The notes: generated from the letters alone by a model not told the origin. Numbered from the stretch's first letter, positions 17,252 through 26,467 are shown. The stretch is DNA of 64,000 nt from an uncultured Colwellia sp. (GCA_913058395.1 CAJXQI010000015.1:1-64000); one strand, 5' to 3'. Numbers and translations are program-made.

Positions 17252-17974
17252 TTAACCGAACGATAAATCTAAGTATTTATTGACCTTTTCGTTGCTTAAA
17301 CGTTGCGGTGAAAGCTGATCAACTATTGTTAGCGTTTGATAAACTTTACTCAAACCTACTTTGTCATCTAGTGGGATTTTTTCAAAGGTTGGTGTCTCAA
17401 TAGTTTCTTTAAGTAATACTAATGTATCTTGCAGTGTCGCTTTAAAGTCTGTTTCACGTTTTGCTTCTTCAACATTTGATATAATGTCTTTTGCTGACTC
17501 TAATGCTTTAATCAATGCTGATAAAGCTTCACTTTCATTACCTTCTGCTGAAGTCGATTCATCAGGATCTTTCTCGCTATCGTCATTTTGCAGTCGTTCA
17601 AGTAGGTTACCTAGAAAATTAGTCAGACTTATCGTTGAGTTTTCATTACTCGGTGAACTATTTTCAACTTCGGCTGTAGAATTGGTTAGCTTAGCGTATT
17701 CATTATGAGAAATTAAGCCAAGTTGATATACCCGTTCTTTTAAAGCTTCAACATCGGTAAAGTCTAAACTGTCGCCGCTAAAAAATTCATTGCTAATGGC
17801 ATTTATTTTCTGTGAACGATTCGACAAGTACAAATTTTCTTGTGTTATTGTTTCACTGCTTTCAACTTTAGGAGATTGCTGTAATTGCTGATCAGCTACT
17901 GCTTCAACGGCTGCATTATTAGAGCTAGTTGTAGGGGAGAATGTCGTATTATATAAATGTAGACTATTGATCAT
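17252..17974 (-). CDS. Hypothetical acidic protein
   Basis: 240 residues, strongly acidic, with no signal peptide or membrane segment. Residues ~1-60 are Asn/Gln/Ser-rich and likely disordered; a helical patch follows (DFTDVEALKERVYQLGLI, with NEYAKLTN), then a Ser/Asp/Glu-rich linker (~115-145), then a helical C-terminus ending in VNKYLDLSFG. Domain style resembles the DUF5610-like gene at 9621, but I cannot assign it to a family. It has 42 bp to the AHSA1 gene (convergent) and is divergent from the SUKH-like gene. Confidence 0.6.
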   Translation of the reverse strand: MINSLHLYNTTFSPTTSSNNAAVEAVADQQLQQSPKVESSETITQENLYLSNRSQKINAISNEFFSGDSLDFTDVEALKERVYQLGLISHNEYAKLTNSTAEVENSSPSNENSTISLTNFLGNLLERLQNDDSEKDPDESTSAEGNESEALSALIKALESAKDIISNVEEAKRETDFKATLQDTLVLLKETIETPTFEKIPLDDKVGLSKVYQTLTIVDQLSPQRLSNEKVNKYLDLSFG

Positions 17975-18196
17975 GTGCAGTTATTCAAAAAATTGACGTA
18001 GCTATTTAAAGCAAAAACTAGACCAATAATCTTTTGGTTTTTGAACCTTAAGTGAGCTTTAGTTTGAGTGTAAATGGATAAATAATTCTGCGCTATTAAC
18101 CTAAGTTACATGTGTTCATGTCATAATGTCGCATCTCAATAAAGCGCTGCTGGTAGTTACAAATTACCGCTCGCTATTTTATATTTTCAGGTAGAT

Positions 18197-18709
18197 ATGA
18201 TTAAAAATAAATTATTCGAAATTTTAAGTACACTTGATAGTAATGAAGTGTTTTTTGGCCCTCAAGGTTTCGTTATCTCAAAAACTTTGGCTGCATTGGA
18301 AGAAGCTCAATATGGTTTTGGTAAAGATGAAACCGGAAACGATTTATCTGGTACTAATGCTGGTGACTGGCAGTCATCTTGGTTGATCATTGCGCGTGAT
18401 ACTGAATTAGGTGATCCGTATTTCATTGACGCAAGTCAGGATGAACTTCCTGTACACACAGCATTTTTAGGTGAATCTGGTTGGGAAGTTGAATTAGTAG
18501 CCACATCTTTGTTGGGCTTTATTAAATGTATGAACCTATTGCATAGTCATGGTGAACAAGCAGAAGCCCAGTTTGTACCAGATGAAAATTCTATTGTTGA
18601 TGAATCTACTTTAGTTAGTTTGCAAAAAATATTAAGTGAACATGCTGATAATCAACCGTTTTGGCAAATGTTCTTTAATTGTTATCAAGATTGGTTGGTG
18701 GAAGAATAG
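18197..18709 (+). CDS. SMI1/KNR4 (SUKH)-like protein
   Basis: A 170-residue acidic cytosolic protein. The central block WLIIARDTELGDPYFIDAS, followed by VHTAFLGESGWEVELVATSL, resembles the SUKH/SMI1-KNR4 core (a G.P...d.. hairpin and W.....a.SL strand). SUKH proteins often act as immunity proteins to contact-dependent toxins, but no toxin gene lies nearby, so a housekeeping role is as likely. The start is ATG 18197. Confidence 0.6.
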   Translation: MIKNKLFEILSTLDSNEVFFGPQGFVISKTLAALEEAQYGFGKDETGNDLSGTNAGDWQSSWLIIARDTELGDPYFIDASQDELPVHTAFLGESGWEVELVATSLLGFIKCMNLLHSHGEQAEAQFVPDENSIVDESTLVSLQKILSEHADNQPFWQMFFNCYQDWLVEE

Positions 18710-18758
18710 CAACAATTATCAAGTTATTTATTTTTTTATTTGTAGAATAGTGCTTTAA

Positions 18759-18926
18759 AGGGCAGTTATTCAGTTTTTGTATTCACAATGGTTAGCGAGT
18801 TCAGGGTTTGAATTAAGAGACTTTCCATTATTTATCGAACGGGTAAGCTTTTATCCTGATGGTAGCGAAGCAGAGACTATTACAGATATCTATTTGCCAG
18901 TGTTGAAAAAGCTGGCAGCTTACTAA
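18759..18926 (+). pseudogene. 3' remnant of a GyrI-like / AraC-type regulator
   Basis: An open frame with no start codon in a sensible place, read from 18759 to the stop at 18924-18926. It encodes YSQWLASSGFELRDFPLF, then TDIYLPV, which is the C-terminal end of a GyrI-like effector-binding domain (pattern WLP.SG.E.rd.P.fE...IYlPi). A full domain has ~150 residues and is often fused to an AraC DNA-binding region; only the last ~55 codons remain. The frame upstream stops at 18756-18758. This is a decayed gene between the SUKH-like gene and the membrane protein. Confidence 0.6.
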
Positions 18927-18975
18927 AGCTAATTTGAATAACGAATTTATAGCGTACTAAAATGAGATAGTTGAA

Positions 18976-19401
18976 ATGAATTTATGGTTAATTTCTGCGG
19001 GTTTGTTAAGTGCATTAGCGGCCATTCTACATCTTGGTTGTATCTATTTTGGTGCCAGTTGGTATCGTTTCTTTGGCGCGGGTGAGCAAATGGCTGTATT
19101 GGCCGAACGTGGTAGCATGCAACCCACCATCATTACTTCAGGTATTGTTACGGTATTAGGTGTTTGGGCGTTGTATGCATTTTCTGCTGCTGGGATCTTA
19201 AGTAATATTTCATTGCCTTTTACTCGTTTAGTTTTGCTGCTAATTTCAGCTATTTATTTACTTCGCGGCATCGTTGGGCTTTTCTTCATTTTTAATCCTT
19301 TGGGGCGCTCGCCTGAGTTTTGGTTTTGGAGTTCTTGTATTTGCTTACTTTTTGCTTTCGTACATTTTATCGGTGTAAAGCAAAGTTGGACTTCGCTTTA
19401 A
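18976..19401 (+). CDS. Four-TM membrane protein, unknown function
   Basis: 141 residues, almost entirely hydrophobic, with four predicted membrane helices (~3-25, 52-75, 83-105, 115-137). A conserved-looking GASWYRFFGAGEQMAVL loop follows TM1 and FNPLGRSPEFWFW precedes TM4. I recognise no named family. It lies 50 bp after the decayed GyrI-like gene and 158 bp before an XRE-type regulator; no operon partner is clear. Confidence 0.6.
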   Translation: MNLWLISAGLLSALAAILHLGCIYFGASWYRFFGAGEQMAVLAERGSMQPTIITSGIVTVLGVWALYAFSAAGILSNISLPFTRLVLLLISAIYLLRGIVGLFFIFNPLGRSPEFWFWSSCICLLFAFVHFIGVKQSWTSL

Positions 19402-19559
19402 TATTAATCAAAAAATACTTTACGCGTTAGCTGAATGTTGATTTTTGTTTGTTTATTGAGCATCTGATGCCAATGTCGGGTGAAAGTCGGCGTGATTTCG
19501 TAACTGACAGGTTATAAATTGATAAATAATCTTGATTAGCAAGTGCAAAGGTAAGCAAC

Positions 19560-20012
19560 ATGATTTTAAAACAACTACGCTTGAGTCGTCATTTATCTCA
19601 AGAGCAATTAGCGGATATGTCTGGGTTAAATGTAAGAACGATACAGCGAATAGAAAGCGGTAAAAATGCCAGCGTAGAGTCATTAAAATGTCTTGCTTCT
19701 GCACTTAATGTTGATATTGCAACTTTAAATCAGGAGAAGTTTAACGTGGATAAAAATTCGAATAATTGGCAGCAATTGCCTTGGCTACTAAAACTTTGGT
19801 TTGTTTTTAATTTTTTACAAACACGCCCAACACGAAAATCTGCAGTAAGAATTGAAATTATCAGTCATAGTAGTGGCTTTTTATTTTGCTGTTTAGGGCT
19901 AGTGAGTGAGCCAGCCTTAGCTGGTGGAGTAATTATGTTGGCAATAGCTTACTTATTTTGGCTATTAAAATACCAAGGTGATAAATATGGCATTTGGTAT
20001 GACGAGATTTAG
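19560..20012 (+). CDS. XRE-type HTH regulator with membrane C-terminus
   Basis: A 150-residue fusion. Residues 1-65 are a Cro/C1-type helix-turn-helix (LRLSRHLSQEQLADMSGLNV, then RTIQRIESGKNASVESLKCLASAL). Residues ~85-145 are a 2TM-type domain, with two membrane helices around ~107-138 and an aromatic end (KYGIWYDEI). Such membrane-tethered XRE proteins occur widely in Alteromonadales; targets are unknown. ATG 19560 follows a GCAAAGGTAAGC ribosome-type stretch. Confidence 0.8.
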   Translation: MILKQLRLSRHLSQEQLADMSGLNVRTIQRIESGKNASVESLKCLASALNVDIATLNQEKFNVDKNSNNWQQLPWLLKLWFVFNFLQTRPTRKSAVRIEIISHSSGFLFCCLGLVSEPALAGGVIMLAIAYLFWLLKYQGDKYGIWYDEI

Positions 20013-20389
20013 TTTTGCTATTAGCCAGTTTATTCTTAAACTGCTTTAATTTTATGTCAGCTGACCATCAATTACATTTTAATAATCATTTTATGCTACC
20101 GATAGTAGTGAGCTATCGGTAAGAAGTACCTTCTTCATTTGTATTCATTTCCATACTAAAAATTATAAAACTGAGCGATAAACACTATCATAAGTTGTCA
20201 ATATGATTATTTTTGCTAATTAATTTAACCTTTTACAATTGATTTATAAGTATTTATTTGTCTTTGTTGCGTTATAGTAACGATAATATCAATTACTGGT
20301 TTGACCACTGGTCGGATGTGTGTGTATACTCGTTATCACTTATGCAGAAATGCAAATAAAATTATTATTAAAAGTGTTAGGAGTTATAC
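20013..20389. other. Control region of the acyl-CoA dehydrogenase gene
   Basis: 377 bp without a gene. It contains two overlapping FadR-like operators (separate entry) roughly 70-95 bp before the start and is otherwise AT-rich. No RNA gene was seen. Confidence 0.5.
20294..20322 (+). promoter_or_regulatory. Two overlapping FadR-like operators
   Basis: Site 1 (20294-20310) reads TACTGGTTTGACCACTG and site 2 (20306-20322) reads CACTGGTCGGATGTGTG. Both fit the FadR pattern ANCTGGTCNGACNNGNT with one or two mismatches. They lie in front of an acyl-CoA dehydrogenase gene, where FadR repression relieved by acyl-CoA is expected. Confidence 0.6.
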
Positions 20390-22210
20390 ATGCTGAGTTA
20401 TAAAGCGCCGGTTGCAGATCTTAAGTTCTTATTTGAAGATGTATTTGATTATTACGGACATTACAAAAAGCATCCTGAATTTGAAGAAGCTACGCCAGAC
20501 TTAGTTGATGCCATTATTGAAGAATGTGCAAAATTCAGTGAAAATGAACTCCTGCCACTTAACCAAAGCGGCGATGAAGAAGGCTGTACCTTTGATAATG
20601 GTAGCGTAACTACGCCAAAAGGTTTTAAAGGTGCGTACCAACAATTTGTTGAAGGCGGCTGGCCAAGTTTATCTCACCCTGTAAAGCATGGTGGTCAAGG
20701 TTTACCGTCATCATTAGGTATGGTTGTTTCTGAGTTAATGGGCACGGCAAACTGGTCGTGGGCAATGTACCCAGGTTTAAGCCATGGTGCGATGAATACC
20801 ATTCACACCCATGGTACAGACGAGCAAAAAGAATTATATCTTACCCGCTTAATTGAAGGTTCATGGACAGGCACCATGTGTTTAACTGAACCTCAATGTG
20901 GTACTGATTTAGGTCAAGTTAAAACTAAAGCTGAGCCAAATGGCGATGGTACTTATAACATCAGTGGTACCAAAATATTTATCTCAGCCGGTGAGCATGA
21001 CTTAACCGATAACATTATTCATATCGTATTAGCGAGATTACCTGGCGCACCTGCAGGCACTAAAGGTATTTCATTGTTTATCGTGCCGAAAATGCAAACG
21101 GATGAGCAAGGTAATATTGGCGAGTTCAATAACGTTTCTTGTGGTTCAATTGAACACAAAATGGGTATTAAGGCATCGGTAACAGCTGTGCTAAATTTTG
21201 ACAACGCGAAAGGCGTGTTAATTGGCCCTGAAAATAAAGGTTTAGAATGTATGTTCACCTTTATGAATACCGCGCGTGTTGGTACTGCATTACAAGGTGT
21301 TTGTGCAGCTGAATTGGCTTATCAAAACTCATTACTTTACGCTAAAGAACGTTTATCAATGCGTTCATTATCAGGTACTAAACATCCTGATAAAGTAGCT
21401 GATCCGATTATTTGTCACCCGGATGTGCGTAAAATGCTAATGACGCAAAAAGCCATTAGTGAAGGTGGTCGTGCCATGATTTACTATACGGCAAAACTGG
21501 TTGATGAAATTGAAAGTGCTAAAACAGACGAAGACCGTAAAAAAGCGGATAATCGTTTAGGCTTTATTACACCAATTTTAAAAGCATTCTTAACTGAATT
21601 AGGTCAAGAAAGTGCTAACCATGGTTTACAGATTTTTGGTGGTCACGGTTTTATTAAAGAATGGGGTATGGAACAAATTGTACGTGATACCCGTATTTCG
21701 ACACTTTATGAAGGTACTACTGGTATTCAAGCGCTTGATTTATTAGGCCGTAAAGTACTGATGACTCGTGGTAAATCACTAAATGCTTTTGCGAAAGAAA
21801 TTCTAATTTTCTGTAAAGACCAAAGCATGCTGTCAAGCAACCCGCATAAACGTCAAATGAATAAGTTTATCTGGCCACTAAGTAAAACTGTGGCTAAGTG
21901 GCAGCAATATACGATTCGTTTAGGTCTTAAAGCGAAGAAAGACCGTGATGTTGTAGGCTCTGCTTCTGTCGACTTCTTGATGTACTCAGGTTATGTAGTA
22001 ATGGCATATTTTTGGGCACAAATGGCACAAGCAGCATATGAAAAGCTTGCAACAGATGTTGAGAACCGCGATTTTTACCGTGCAAAAATTAAAACAGCAG
22101 AGTTTTACTTTGAACGTTTATTACCACGCACAAAATCATTAGCGACAACAATGATGGCTGATCCTAAAACGTTAATGCAGTTAGATGAAGAGTTATTGTC
22201 TTTCTTATAA
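20390..22210 (+). CDS. Acyl-CoA dehydrogenase (DmdC / FadE12-like, 606 aa)
   Basis: A 606-residue cytosolic FAD flavoprotein that oxidises acyl-CoA to trans-2-enoyl-CoA. All acyl-CoA dehydrogenase blocks are present: N-terminal helical domain (~35-160), the middle beta domain with MCLTEPQCGTDLG and ISGTKIFIS, and the C-terminal FAD-binding part with FGGHGFIKEWGMEQIVRD and STLYEGTTGIQALDLLGRK (the catalytic Glu lies in YEGTTG). A ~130-residue C-terminal extension places it in the 600-residue class that includes methylmercaptopropionyl-CoA dehydrogenase DmdC, so the chain specificity cannot be read from sequence. It carries FadR-like operators and a strong terminator. Confidence 0.9.
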   Translation: MLSYKAPVADLKFLFEDVFDYYGHYKKHPEFEEATPDLVDAIIEECAKFSENELLPLNQSGDEEGCTFDNGSVTTPKGFKGAYQQFVEGGWPSLSHPVKHGGQGLPSSLGMVVSELMGTANWSWAMYPGLSHGAMNTIHTHGTDEQKELYLTRLIEGSWTGTMCLTEPQCGTDLGQVKTKAEPNGDGTYNISGTKIFISAGEHDLTDNIIHIVLARLPGAPAGTKGISLFIVPKMQTDEQGNIGEFNNVSCGSIEHKMGIKASVTAVLNFDNAKGVLIGPENKGLECMFTFMNTARVGTALQGVCAAELAYQNSLLYAKERLSMRSLSGTKHPDKVADPIICHPDVRKMLMTQKAISEGGRAMIYYTAKLVDEIESAKTDEDRKKADNRLGFITPILKAFLTELGQESANHGLQIFGGHGFIKEWGMEQIVRDTRISTLYEGTTGIQALDLLGRKVLMTRGKSLNAFAKEILIFCKDQSMLSSNPHKRQMNKFIWPLSKTVAKWQQYTIRLGLKAKKDRDVVGSASVDFLMYSGYVVMAYFWAQMAQAAYEKLATDVENRDFYRAKIKTAEFYFERLLPRTKSLATTMMADPKTLMQLDEELLSFL

Positions 22211-22265
22211 GCTAAATCATTAACTTTATTAGGATTGCATTAGAGCGAACCTTGTTTAAATTTTA

Positions 22266-22298
22266 AGCCGCAGTCATTTGTTGATTGCGGCTTTTTTT
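22266..22298 (+). terminator. Intrinsic terminator after the acyl-CoA dehydrogenase gene
   Basis: AGCCGCAGTCA (22266-22276) pairs with TGATTGCGGCT (22282-22292) with one G-T wobble around a 5-nt loop, followed by a run of seven T. Confidence 0.9.
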
Positions 22299-22528
22299 AT
22301 TGGTTGTTCTGCAAAAACGCATTTTAAGCGAGGCAATAATTAAAACCAGTGTCAGTTCAGCTGCATTTGCTATTATCAATAAAGTTAATATTTTTAAGAG
22401 ATAACTGTTGGCTTTATTAATGAAAAAATGATGATGCATTGAAAGGTAATAGCTAGTAAAGAACAGCAAGGCATAAAAAGTGATAGCAATGGCAAACAAA
22501 CTTTTTGTGAAAATTAGGAACTGATTAT

Positions 22529-22927
22529 ATGACTAAAATTGAGACATTTATTAATGCGATAACCAATGAAACTAAACAAAGCGATTGCCGAGTGTTATTA
22601 GATACTTTAGCTCAAGCATCGGGTTATTCTGCTACGTTACACGGTAGTATTATTGGTTTTGGTCGTTATCATTATAAATATGACAGTGGTCGAGAAGGTG
22701 ATAGTTTTGTCATTGCTTTCTCGCCACGAAAGCAAAATGTAGTGGTTTATATCATGCCTGGCTTTTCAAACTATCAGCCCTTACTCGAAAAGTTGGGTAA
22801 GCATAAATTAGGTAAGTCTTGCTTATATATCAACAAGCTTAGTGATATTGATTTGAATATATTAGCTGAAATAGCGAGGTTATCGGTTAAAGAAATGCAA
22901 AGTAAATATGCTTGTGTTGCAAGTTAA
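22529..22927 (+). CDS. DUF1801-domain protein
   Basis: A 132-residue protein of the DUF1801 (YdhG-like) fold. Recognisable blocks are HGSIIGFGRYHYKYDSGREGD, IAFSPRKQNVVVYIMPGF and LGKHKLGKSCLYINKLSDIDL, a signature conserved over the whole length. It is cytosolic with no catalytic residues known. It stands alone after the acyl-CoA dehydrogenase unit, with an 11-bp tandem repeat just downstream. Confidence 0.85.
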   Translation: MTKIETFINAITNETKQSDCRVLLDTLAQASGYSATLHGSIIGFGRYHYKYDSGREGDSFVIAFSPRKQNVVVYIMPGFSNYQPLLEKLGKHKLGKSCLYINKLSDIDLNILAEIARLSVKEMQSKYACVAS

Positions 22928-22942
22928 AATACTTTGCTTTTG

Positions 22943-22986
22943 CTATTTATTACTTATTTATTACTTATTTATTACTTAATTATTAC
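22943..22986. repeat. 11-bp tandem repeat, four units
   Basis: Units TTATTTATTAC start at 22943, 22954, 22965 and 22976; the first and last carry one mismatch each and the inner two are identical. It lies in the 80-bp gap between convergent genes. It is likely slippage-prone, with no evident role. Confidence 0.85.
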
Positions 22987-23007
22987 ACTAAATAAAGCTG
23001 ATTTTAA

Positions 23008-24060
23008 TTAAAATGGGCTAGGGTATTGTCGTAATACTTGATTTATATCTTCAATAATATCGGAACTGAGCGGCTGTTCAAACGCTGCGATATTTTCGGT
23101 TAATTGCGGCATAGTTGTCGCGCCAATTATGGTTGAGGTGACTCCATTTACTTGATCACACCAAGCCAATGCCAAATGTGCTGGCGAGATATTATGTTGC
23201 TTGGCAATATCCATATAGGCCTTTACGGCTTTATCACTGTGTTGAGTATCACGAAAAAGCCCATGTCGCTGCATTAAAGTAAAGCGACTGCCCGCAGGGC
23301 GCTGTCCATTTACATACTTCCCTGTAAGCAAACCTGTTGCTAATGGTGACCAAGGTAAATAGGCAATATCTTCATGTACACAATTTTCAATTAAATAGGG
23401 CCAGTCTTTTGTGTGTAACAAGCTGAACTCATTTTGAATCGACACCATACGGGGGAGGTTGTGTTCTTTGCTCAAACGTAAGTATTGATTAATACCCCAA
23501 GGTGTATCATCTGACAGTCCACAATAGCGAATTTTTCCGGTTTTTACGCAGCTATCTAACCCTTGTAGAATATCGAGCATTTCTTCATTTTGCTGTTCAG
23601 CATTAACTTGTGTGTAGTTAGTGTTGTTTGGCCAATGATTACCGAAATGTGGTGATTGACGATTAGGCCAATGCAATTGATATAAATCGATGTAGTCGGT
23701 TTGTAAGCGTTTTAACGATGTTTCAACTGCGGCAACGACACTCGCTCCTGAAATTTTGCTACCGTCACGAATATAAGAAAAACCTGGGCCAGCAATTTTT
23801 GACGCTAAAACAATGCTTTTTCTTCGAGACGGATTGGACTTAAGCCAATTACCGATTATTGCCTCAGTTTTGCCATAAGTTTCAGCTGAAGGAGGCACTG
23901 CGTACATTTCAGCTGTATCGATAAAGTTAATACCTTGCATTTGGGCATAATCGAGCTGTGCATCAGCATCAGCTTGGTTGTTTTGTAAGCCCCAAGTCAT
24001 ACTGCCTAAGCAAATACGAGACACATCGAGCGAACTACTGCCTAATCGTTGATATTTCAT
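23008..24060 (-). CDS. Aldo/keto reductase (Tas-like)
   Basis: A 350-residue NADPH-dependent aldo/keto reductase, colinear with E. coli Tas (346 aa). It opens MKYQRLGSSSLDVSRICLGSM and carries FIDTAEMYAVPPSAETYG (catalytic Asp and Tyr), LASKIAGPG (Lys), YQLHWP (His) and the C-terminal cofactor segment TSTIIGATTMPQLTENI. It reduces carbonyls in the cytosol; the physiological substrate is unknown. It follows the aldehyde dehydrogenase gene by 40 bp on the same strand, so an aldehyde-handling operon under the TetR gene upstream is likely. Confidence 0.88.
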   Translation of the reverse strand: MKYQRLGSSSLDVSRICLGSMTWGLQNNQADADAQLDYAQMQGINFIDTAEMYAVPPSAETYGKTEAIIGNWLKSNPSRRKSIVLASKIAGPGFSYIRDGSKISGASVVAAVETSLKRLQTDYIDLYQLHWPNRQSPHFGNHWPNNTNYTQVNAEQQNEEMLDILQGLDSCVKTGKIRYCGLSDDTPWGINQYLRLSKEHNLPRMVSIQNEFSLLHTKDWPYLIENCVHEDIAYLPWSPLATGLLTGKYVNGQRPAGSRFTLMQRHGLFRDTQHSDKAVKAYMDIAKQHNISPAHLALAWCDQVNGVTSTIIGATTMPQLTENIAAFEQPLSSDIIEDINQVLRQYPSPF

Positions 24061-24100
24061 TAGCTAACCTCAGGTTATTTTTGTTCATTTAGCGCTTAAG

Positions 24101-25468
24101 CTAACGTATCCATCTTAGGAGTTTAAATTTCATCTTACTATATGGAGCAAATCTGACAGGTAAATCTTTAACAAACGGACGTGCCAGCACAGACTTCAAG
24201 TGACTAAAATTATCAAAGCCAGCTTTACCACTATATTGCCCCATGCCGCTTGGGCCTATACCGCCAAAAGGCAATTCAGGCACGGCGTTAAACATAATAA
24301 CGTCATTAATACATTGGCTACCTGAGCTTATTTCATTAACCCAAGTTTGGCATTGTTCCTTATTTTTACTAAAAATATAAGAAGATAGAGGCTTATCGCG
24401 CTCTTTGACGAAACGTTTTGCGTCATCAAAGCTATCAATAGTAATCATGGGCAATATTGCACCAAATATTTCATCCGTCATTAAAGCACTATCAAGTGGC
24501 GGGTTAAGCACAATAGTAGGGGCAATGTATTTATTTTCAATATCAACGTCTCCACCTATTTCAACATCAATATCTTTGAGGTATTGAGCAATTCTCTGAG
24601 CATGACGGGTATTAACAATACGGCCGTAACTCTTACTTTGCTTAGGATCTTTACCAAACATTTTTTCAATTTGTTTTTTTAAAGCATCAACAAGTGGTGT
24701 AACCATATCAGCAGTGGTAATAATGTAATCAGGGGCAATACAAGTTTGTCCTGCATTCATCCATTTTCCCCAAGCAATACGTTGTGCTGTTATCGTAATA
24801 TCCGTACTTTTATCAACATAAACTGGACTTTTCCCACCAAGTTCTAAGGTTACAGGTGTTAAATGTTTTGCTGCGGCAGTCATTACAATGCGCGCGACCT
24901 GGCCATTACCTGTATACATAATATGATTGAACGGTAATGATAATAGCGCAGAGGTTTCTTCAACAGCACCTTCAACAACGGAGACGGCCTGAGAATCTAA
25001 ATATTGTGGGATAAGTTTTGCTAGAAGAGTTGATGTTGCAGGTGCAAGTTCTGAAGGTTTGACGATAGCGCAGTTACCCGCAGCGAGAACAGCAACTAGT
25101 GGAGCAAGTATTAGCTGCATTGGATAATTCCATGCACCGATAATTAATACCGTTCCTTGCGGCTCTGGCTGAATATATGAACGACCTGGTTGTGCGACTA
25201 TTGGTGTGGCAACACGACGTTTTTTAGCCCAAGCACTTAAACGCTTGCAAACATGGTCAACATCACTGGTAACATAAGAAACTTCAGTGATCCAAGCTTC
25301 TTGTGCCGGCTTGCCCAAATCACTGGCAAGGGCATCAATAAAAGCTTGTTCATTGTCATTGACCAAACGTTTAATTTGTTGAAGCTGTTGCTTACGCCAT
25401 TCGAGATCGCGAGTGGAATTGCTGTTAAAAAATTGCTGGTGCTTTGGTAGTAGGTCGCTGAAATCCAC
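24101..25468 (-). CDS. Aldehyde dehydrogenase (class 3 / coniferyl-type)
   Basis: 455 residues, NAD(P)-dependent aldehyde dehydrogenase of the class 3 / coniferyl aldehyde dehydrogenase group. It shows LIIGAWNYPMQLILAPLV (cofactor binding), VTLELGGKSPVYV (general-base Glu), NAGQTCIAPDYI (catalytic Cys) and ELPFGGIGPSGMGQYSGKAGFD. The C-terminal tail with basic residues (KMKFKLLRWIR) may contact membrane, as in fatty aldehyde dehydrogenases. The GTG start at 25468 is supported by AAGGA. A FadR-like element lies 21 bp upstream, which fits oxidation of long-chain aldehydes, an inference. Confidence 0.88.
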   Translation of the reverse strand: MDFSDLLPKHQQFFNSNSTRDLEWRKQQLQQIKRLVNDNEQAFIDALASDLGKPAQEAWITEVSYVTSDVDHVCKRLSAWAKKRRVATPIVAQPGRSYIQPEPQGTVLIIGAWNYPMQLILAPLVAVLAAGNCAIVKPSELAPATSTLLAKLIPQYLDSQAVSVVEGAVEETSALLSLPFNHIMYTGNGQVARIVMTAAAKHLTPVTLELGGKSPVYVDKSTDITITAQRIAWGKWMNAGQTCIAPDYIITTADMVTPLVDALKKQIEKMFGKDPKQSKSYGRIVNTRHAQRIAQYLKDIDVEIGGDVDIENKYIAPTIVLNPPLDSALMTDEIFGAILPMITIDSFDDAKRFVKERDKPLSSYIFSKNKEQCQTWVNEISSGSQCINDVIMFNAVPELPFGGIGPSGMGQYSGKAGFDNFSHLKSVLARPFVKDLPVRFAPYSKMKFKLLRWIR

Positions 25469-25488
25469 GAAGTTTCCTTAGCTGGGTT

Positions 25489-25505
25489 AGATGGTCGGAT
25501 GACTT
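25489..25505. promoter_or_regulatory. Possible FadR-like site upstream of the aldehyde dehydrogenase gene
   Basis: AGATGGTCGGATGACTT shares the TGGTCGGATG core with the site at 20306 and differs from the FadR consensus in the third base. It lies between the TetR gene and the aldehyde dehydrogenase start. Confidence 0.35.
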
Positions 25506-25545
25506 AATTTAACCCATTTGCTAAGTTAGTACAAAACTTTAATTA

Positions 25546-26211
25546 TTATGGTTTTACTCTAATAACAATCGCTAAAGCTTGGTTTATTATACTATGTATT
25601 TTCTCGACACTTTGACTGTTATCAGCCAATAATTGACGATAACAAATTTGCTGAATTTGGGTTAATAATATTTCAGCATTTATTTCAAGATTGTCTTGGG
25701 CAAAGTATTGGCATAATTGTAAGCAGGGTTGTAATTGAGCCAAGTGATGTTCTTTTGCAATAGCTCTTAATACTGGTGTCACTTGCACTTCACTAAATAA
25801 TTGTTGCTCAACAATAAGCTGTTGATGATTATCTGTTGTATTAGTTGTTACTAATTCTACTAATAAATTTGCTATTTCAGCTCTTAACGCAACCCTTACA
25901 CTAACACGACGTAAATCAGCTTTACTCTGTTTGTCGACAAGGTCAATCGCGGGTTGCCATAAGTCGTCAACTTCACTAATTATATTGGCAGAATTTAGCT
26001 CGAAAGCTTGCTGAACTAGCTCTTGAATATCTTTAAAGTAATAAGTGGTGAGCGATAATTGAATGTTGGCATGAGAAGCTATTGCTCGATGTGTTGCACC
26101 TTTAATGCCTTGTTTCGCTAGAATTGCAATCGCAGATTCTAAAATAAGGTGTTTTGTTCTTTCGCCTTTACTACGTCTTTTTTTTATAGTTTGTTCGTTA
26201 GTTGTGGACAT
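25546..26211 (-). CDS. TetR-family transcriptional regulator
   Basis: A 221-residue one-component repressor. Residues ~15-65 are the TetR helix-turn-helix (TKHLILESAIAILAKQGIKGATHRAIASHANIQ followed by LTTYYFKDIQELVQQAF). The rest is an all-helical ligand domain without recognisable ligand signature. It is transcribed toward the aldehyde dehydrogenase and aldo/keto reductase genes, 77 bp ahead, so it may be the first gene of that unit and autoregulated. The start is ATG 26211. Confidence 0.85.
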   Translation of the reverse strand: MSTTNEQTIKKRRSKGERTKHLILESAIAILAKQGIKGATHRAIASHANIQLSLTTYYFKDIQELVQQAFELNSANIISEVDDLWQPAIDLVDKQSKADLRRVSVRVALRAEIANLLVELVTTNTTDNHQQLIVEQQLFSEVQVTPVLRAIAKEHHLAQLQPCLQLCQYFAQDNLEINAEILLTQIQQICYRQLLADNSQSVEKIHSIINQALAIVIRVKP

Positions 26212-26423
26212 TTATTCTCTACGCTTGCAGTGTCAAGTTTGTTAACTATTTGTAATGAAAGTAATTTATTGTTTTTATTTAGCAGTTACAATAATCAACA
26301 TACACTGTTTAGTTACAGTTTAGAAACAATCTTAGCAAATCTTTCGAATAAGTATAAGTAGAATTGTATTAACAGATGTAAATAAGAATTGTTCTTTCGC
26401 AATAGAAATAACAAAAAGAAATT

Positions 26424-26467
26424 GTAAAAAAACACCCATATTTTAGAATAAAATAATGAGTGTTTTA
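26424..26467 (-). terminator. Terminator of fadE
   Basis: AAAACAC (26429-26435) pairs with GTGTTTT (26460-26466), with an inner TATTTTA/TAAAATA pairing. On the minus strand the hairpin is followed by a T-run (A-run at 26426-26432), as expected for the end of the fadE transcript. Confidence 0.65.

Noticed and set aside
22263-22499. Minus-strand 78-codon hydrophobic frame
   Set aside because: It starts with TTG without a ribosome site and its 3' end lies inside the acyl-CoA dehydrogenase terminator. Two membrane helices are conceivable, but AT-rich DNA often gives such frames.
22943-22986. CRISPR array
   Set aside because: Units are 11 bp and contiguous with no spacers.
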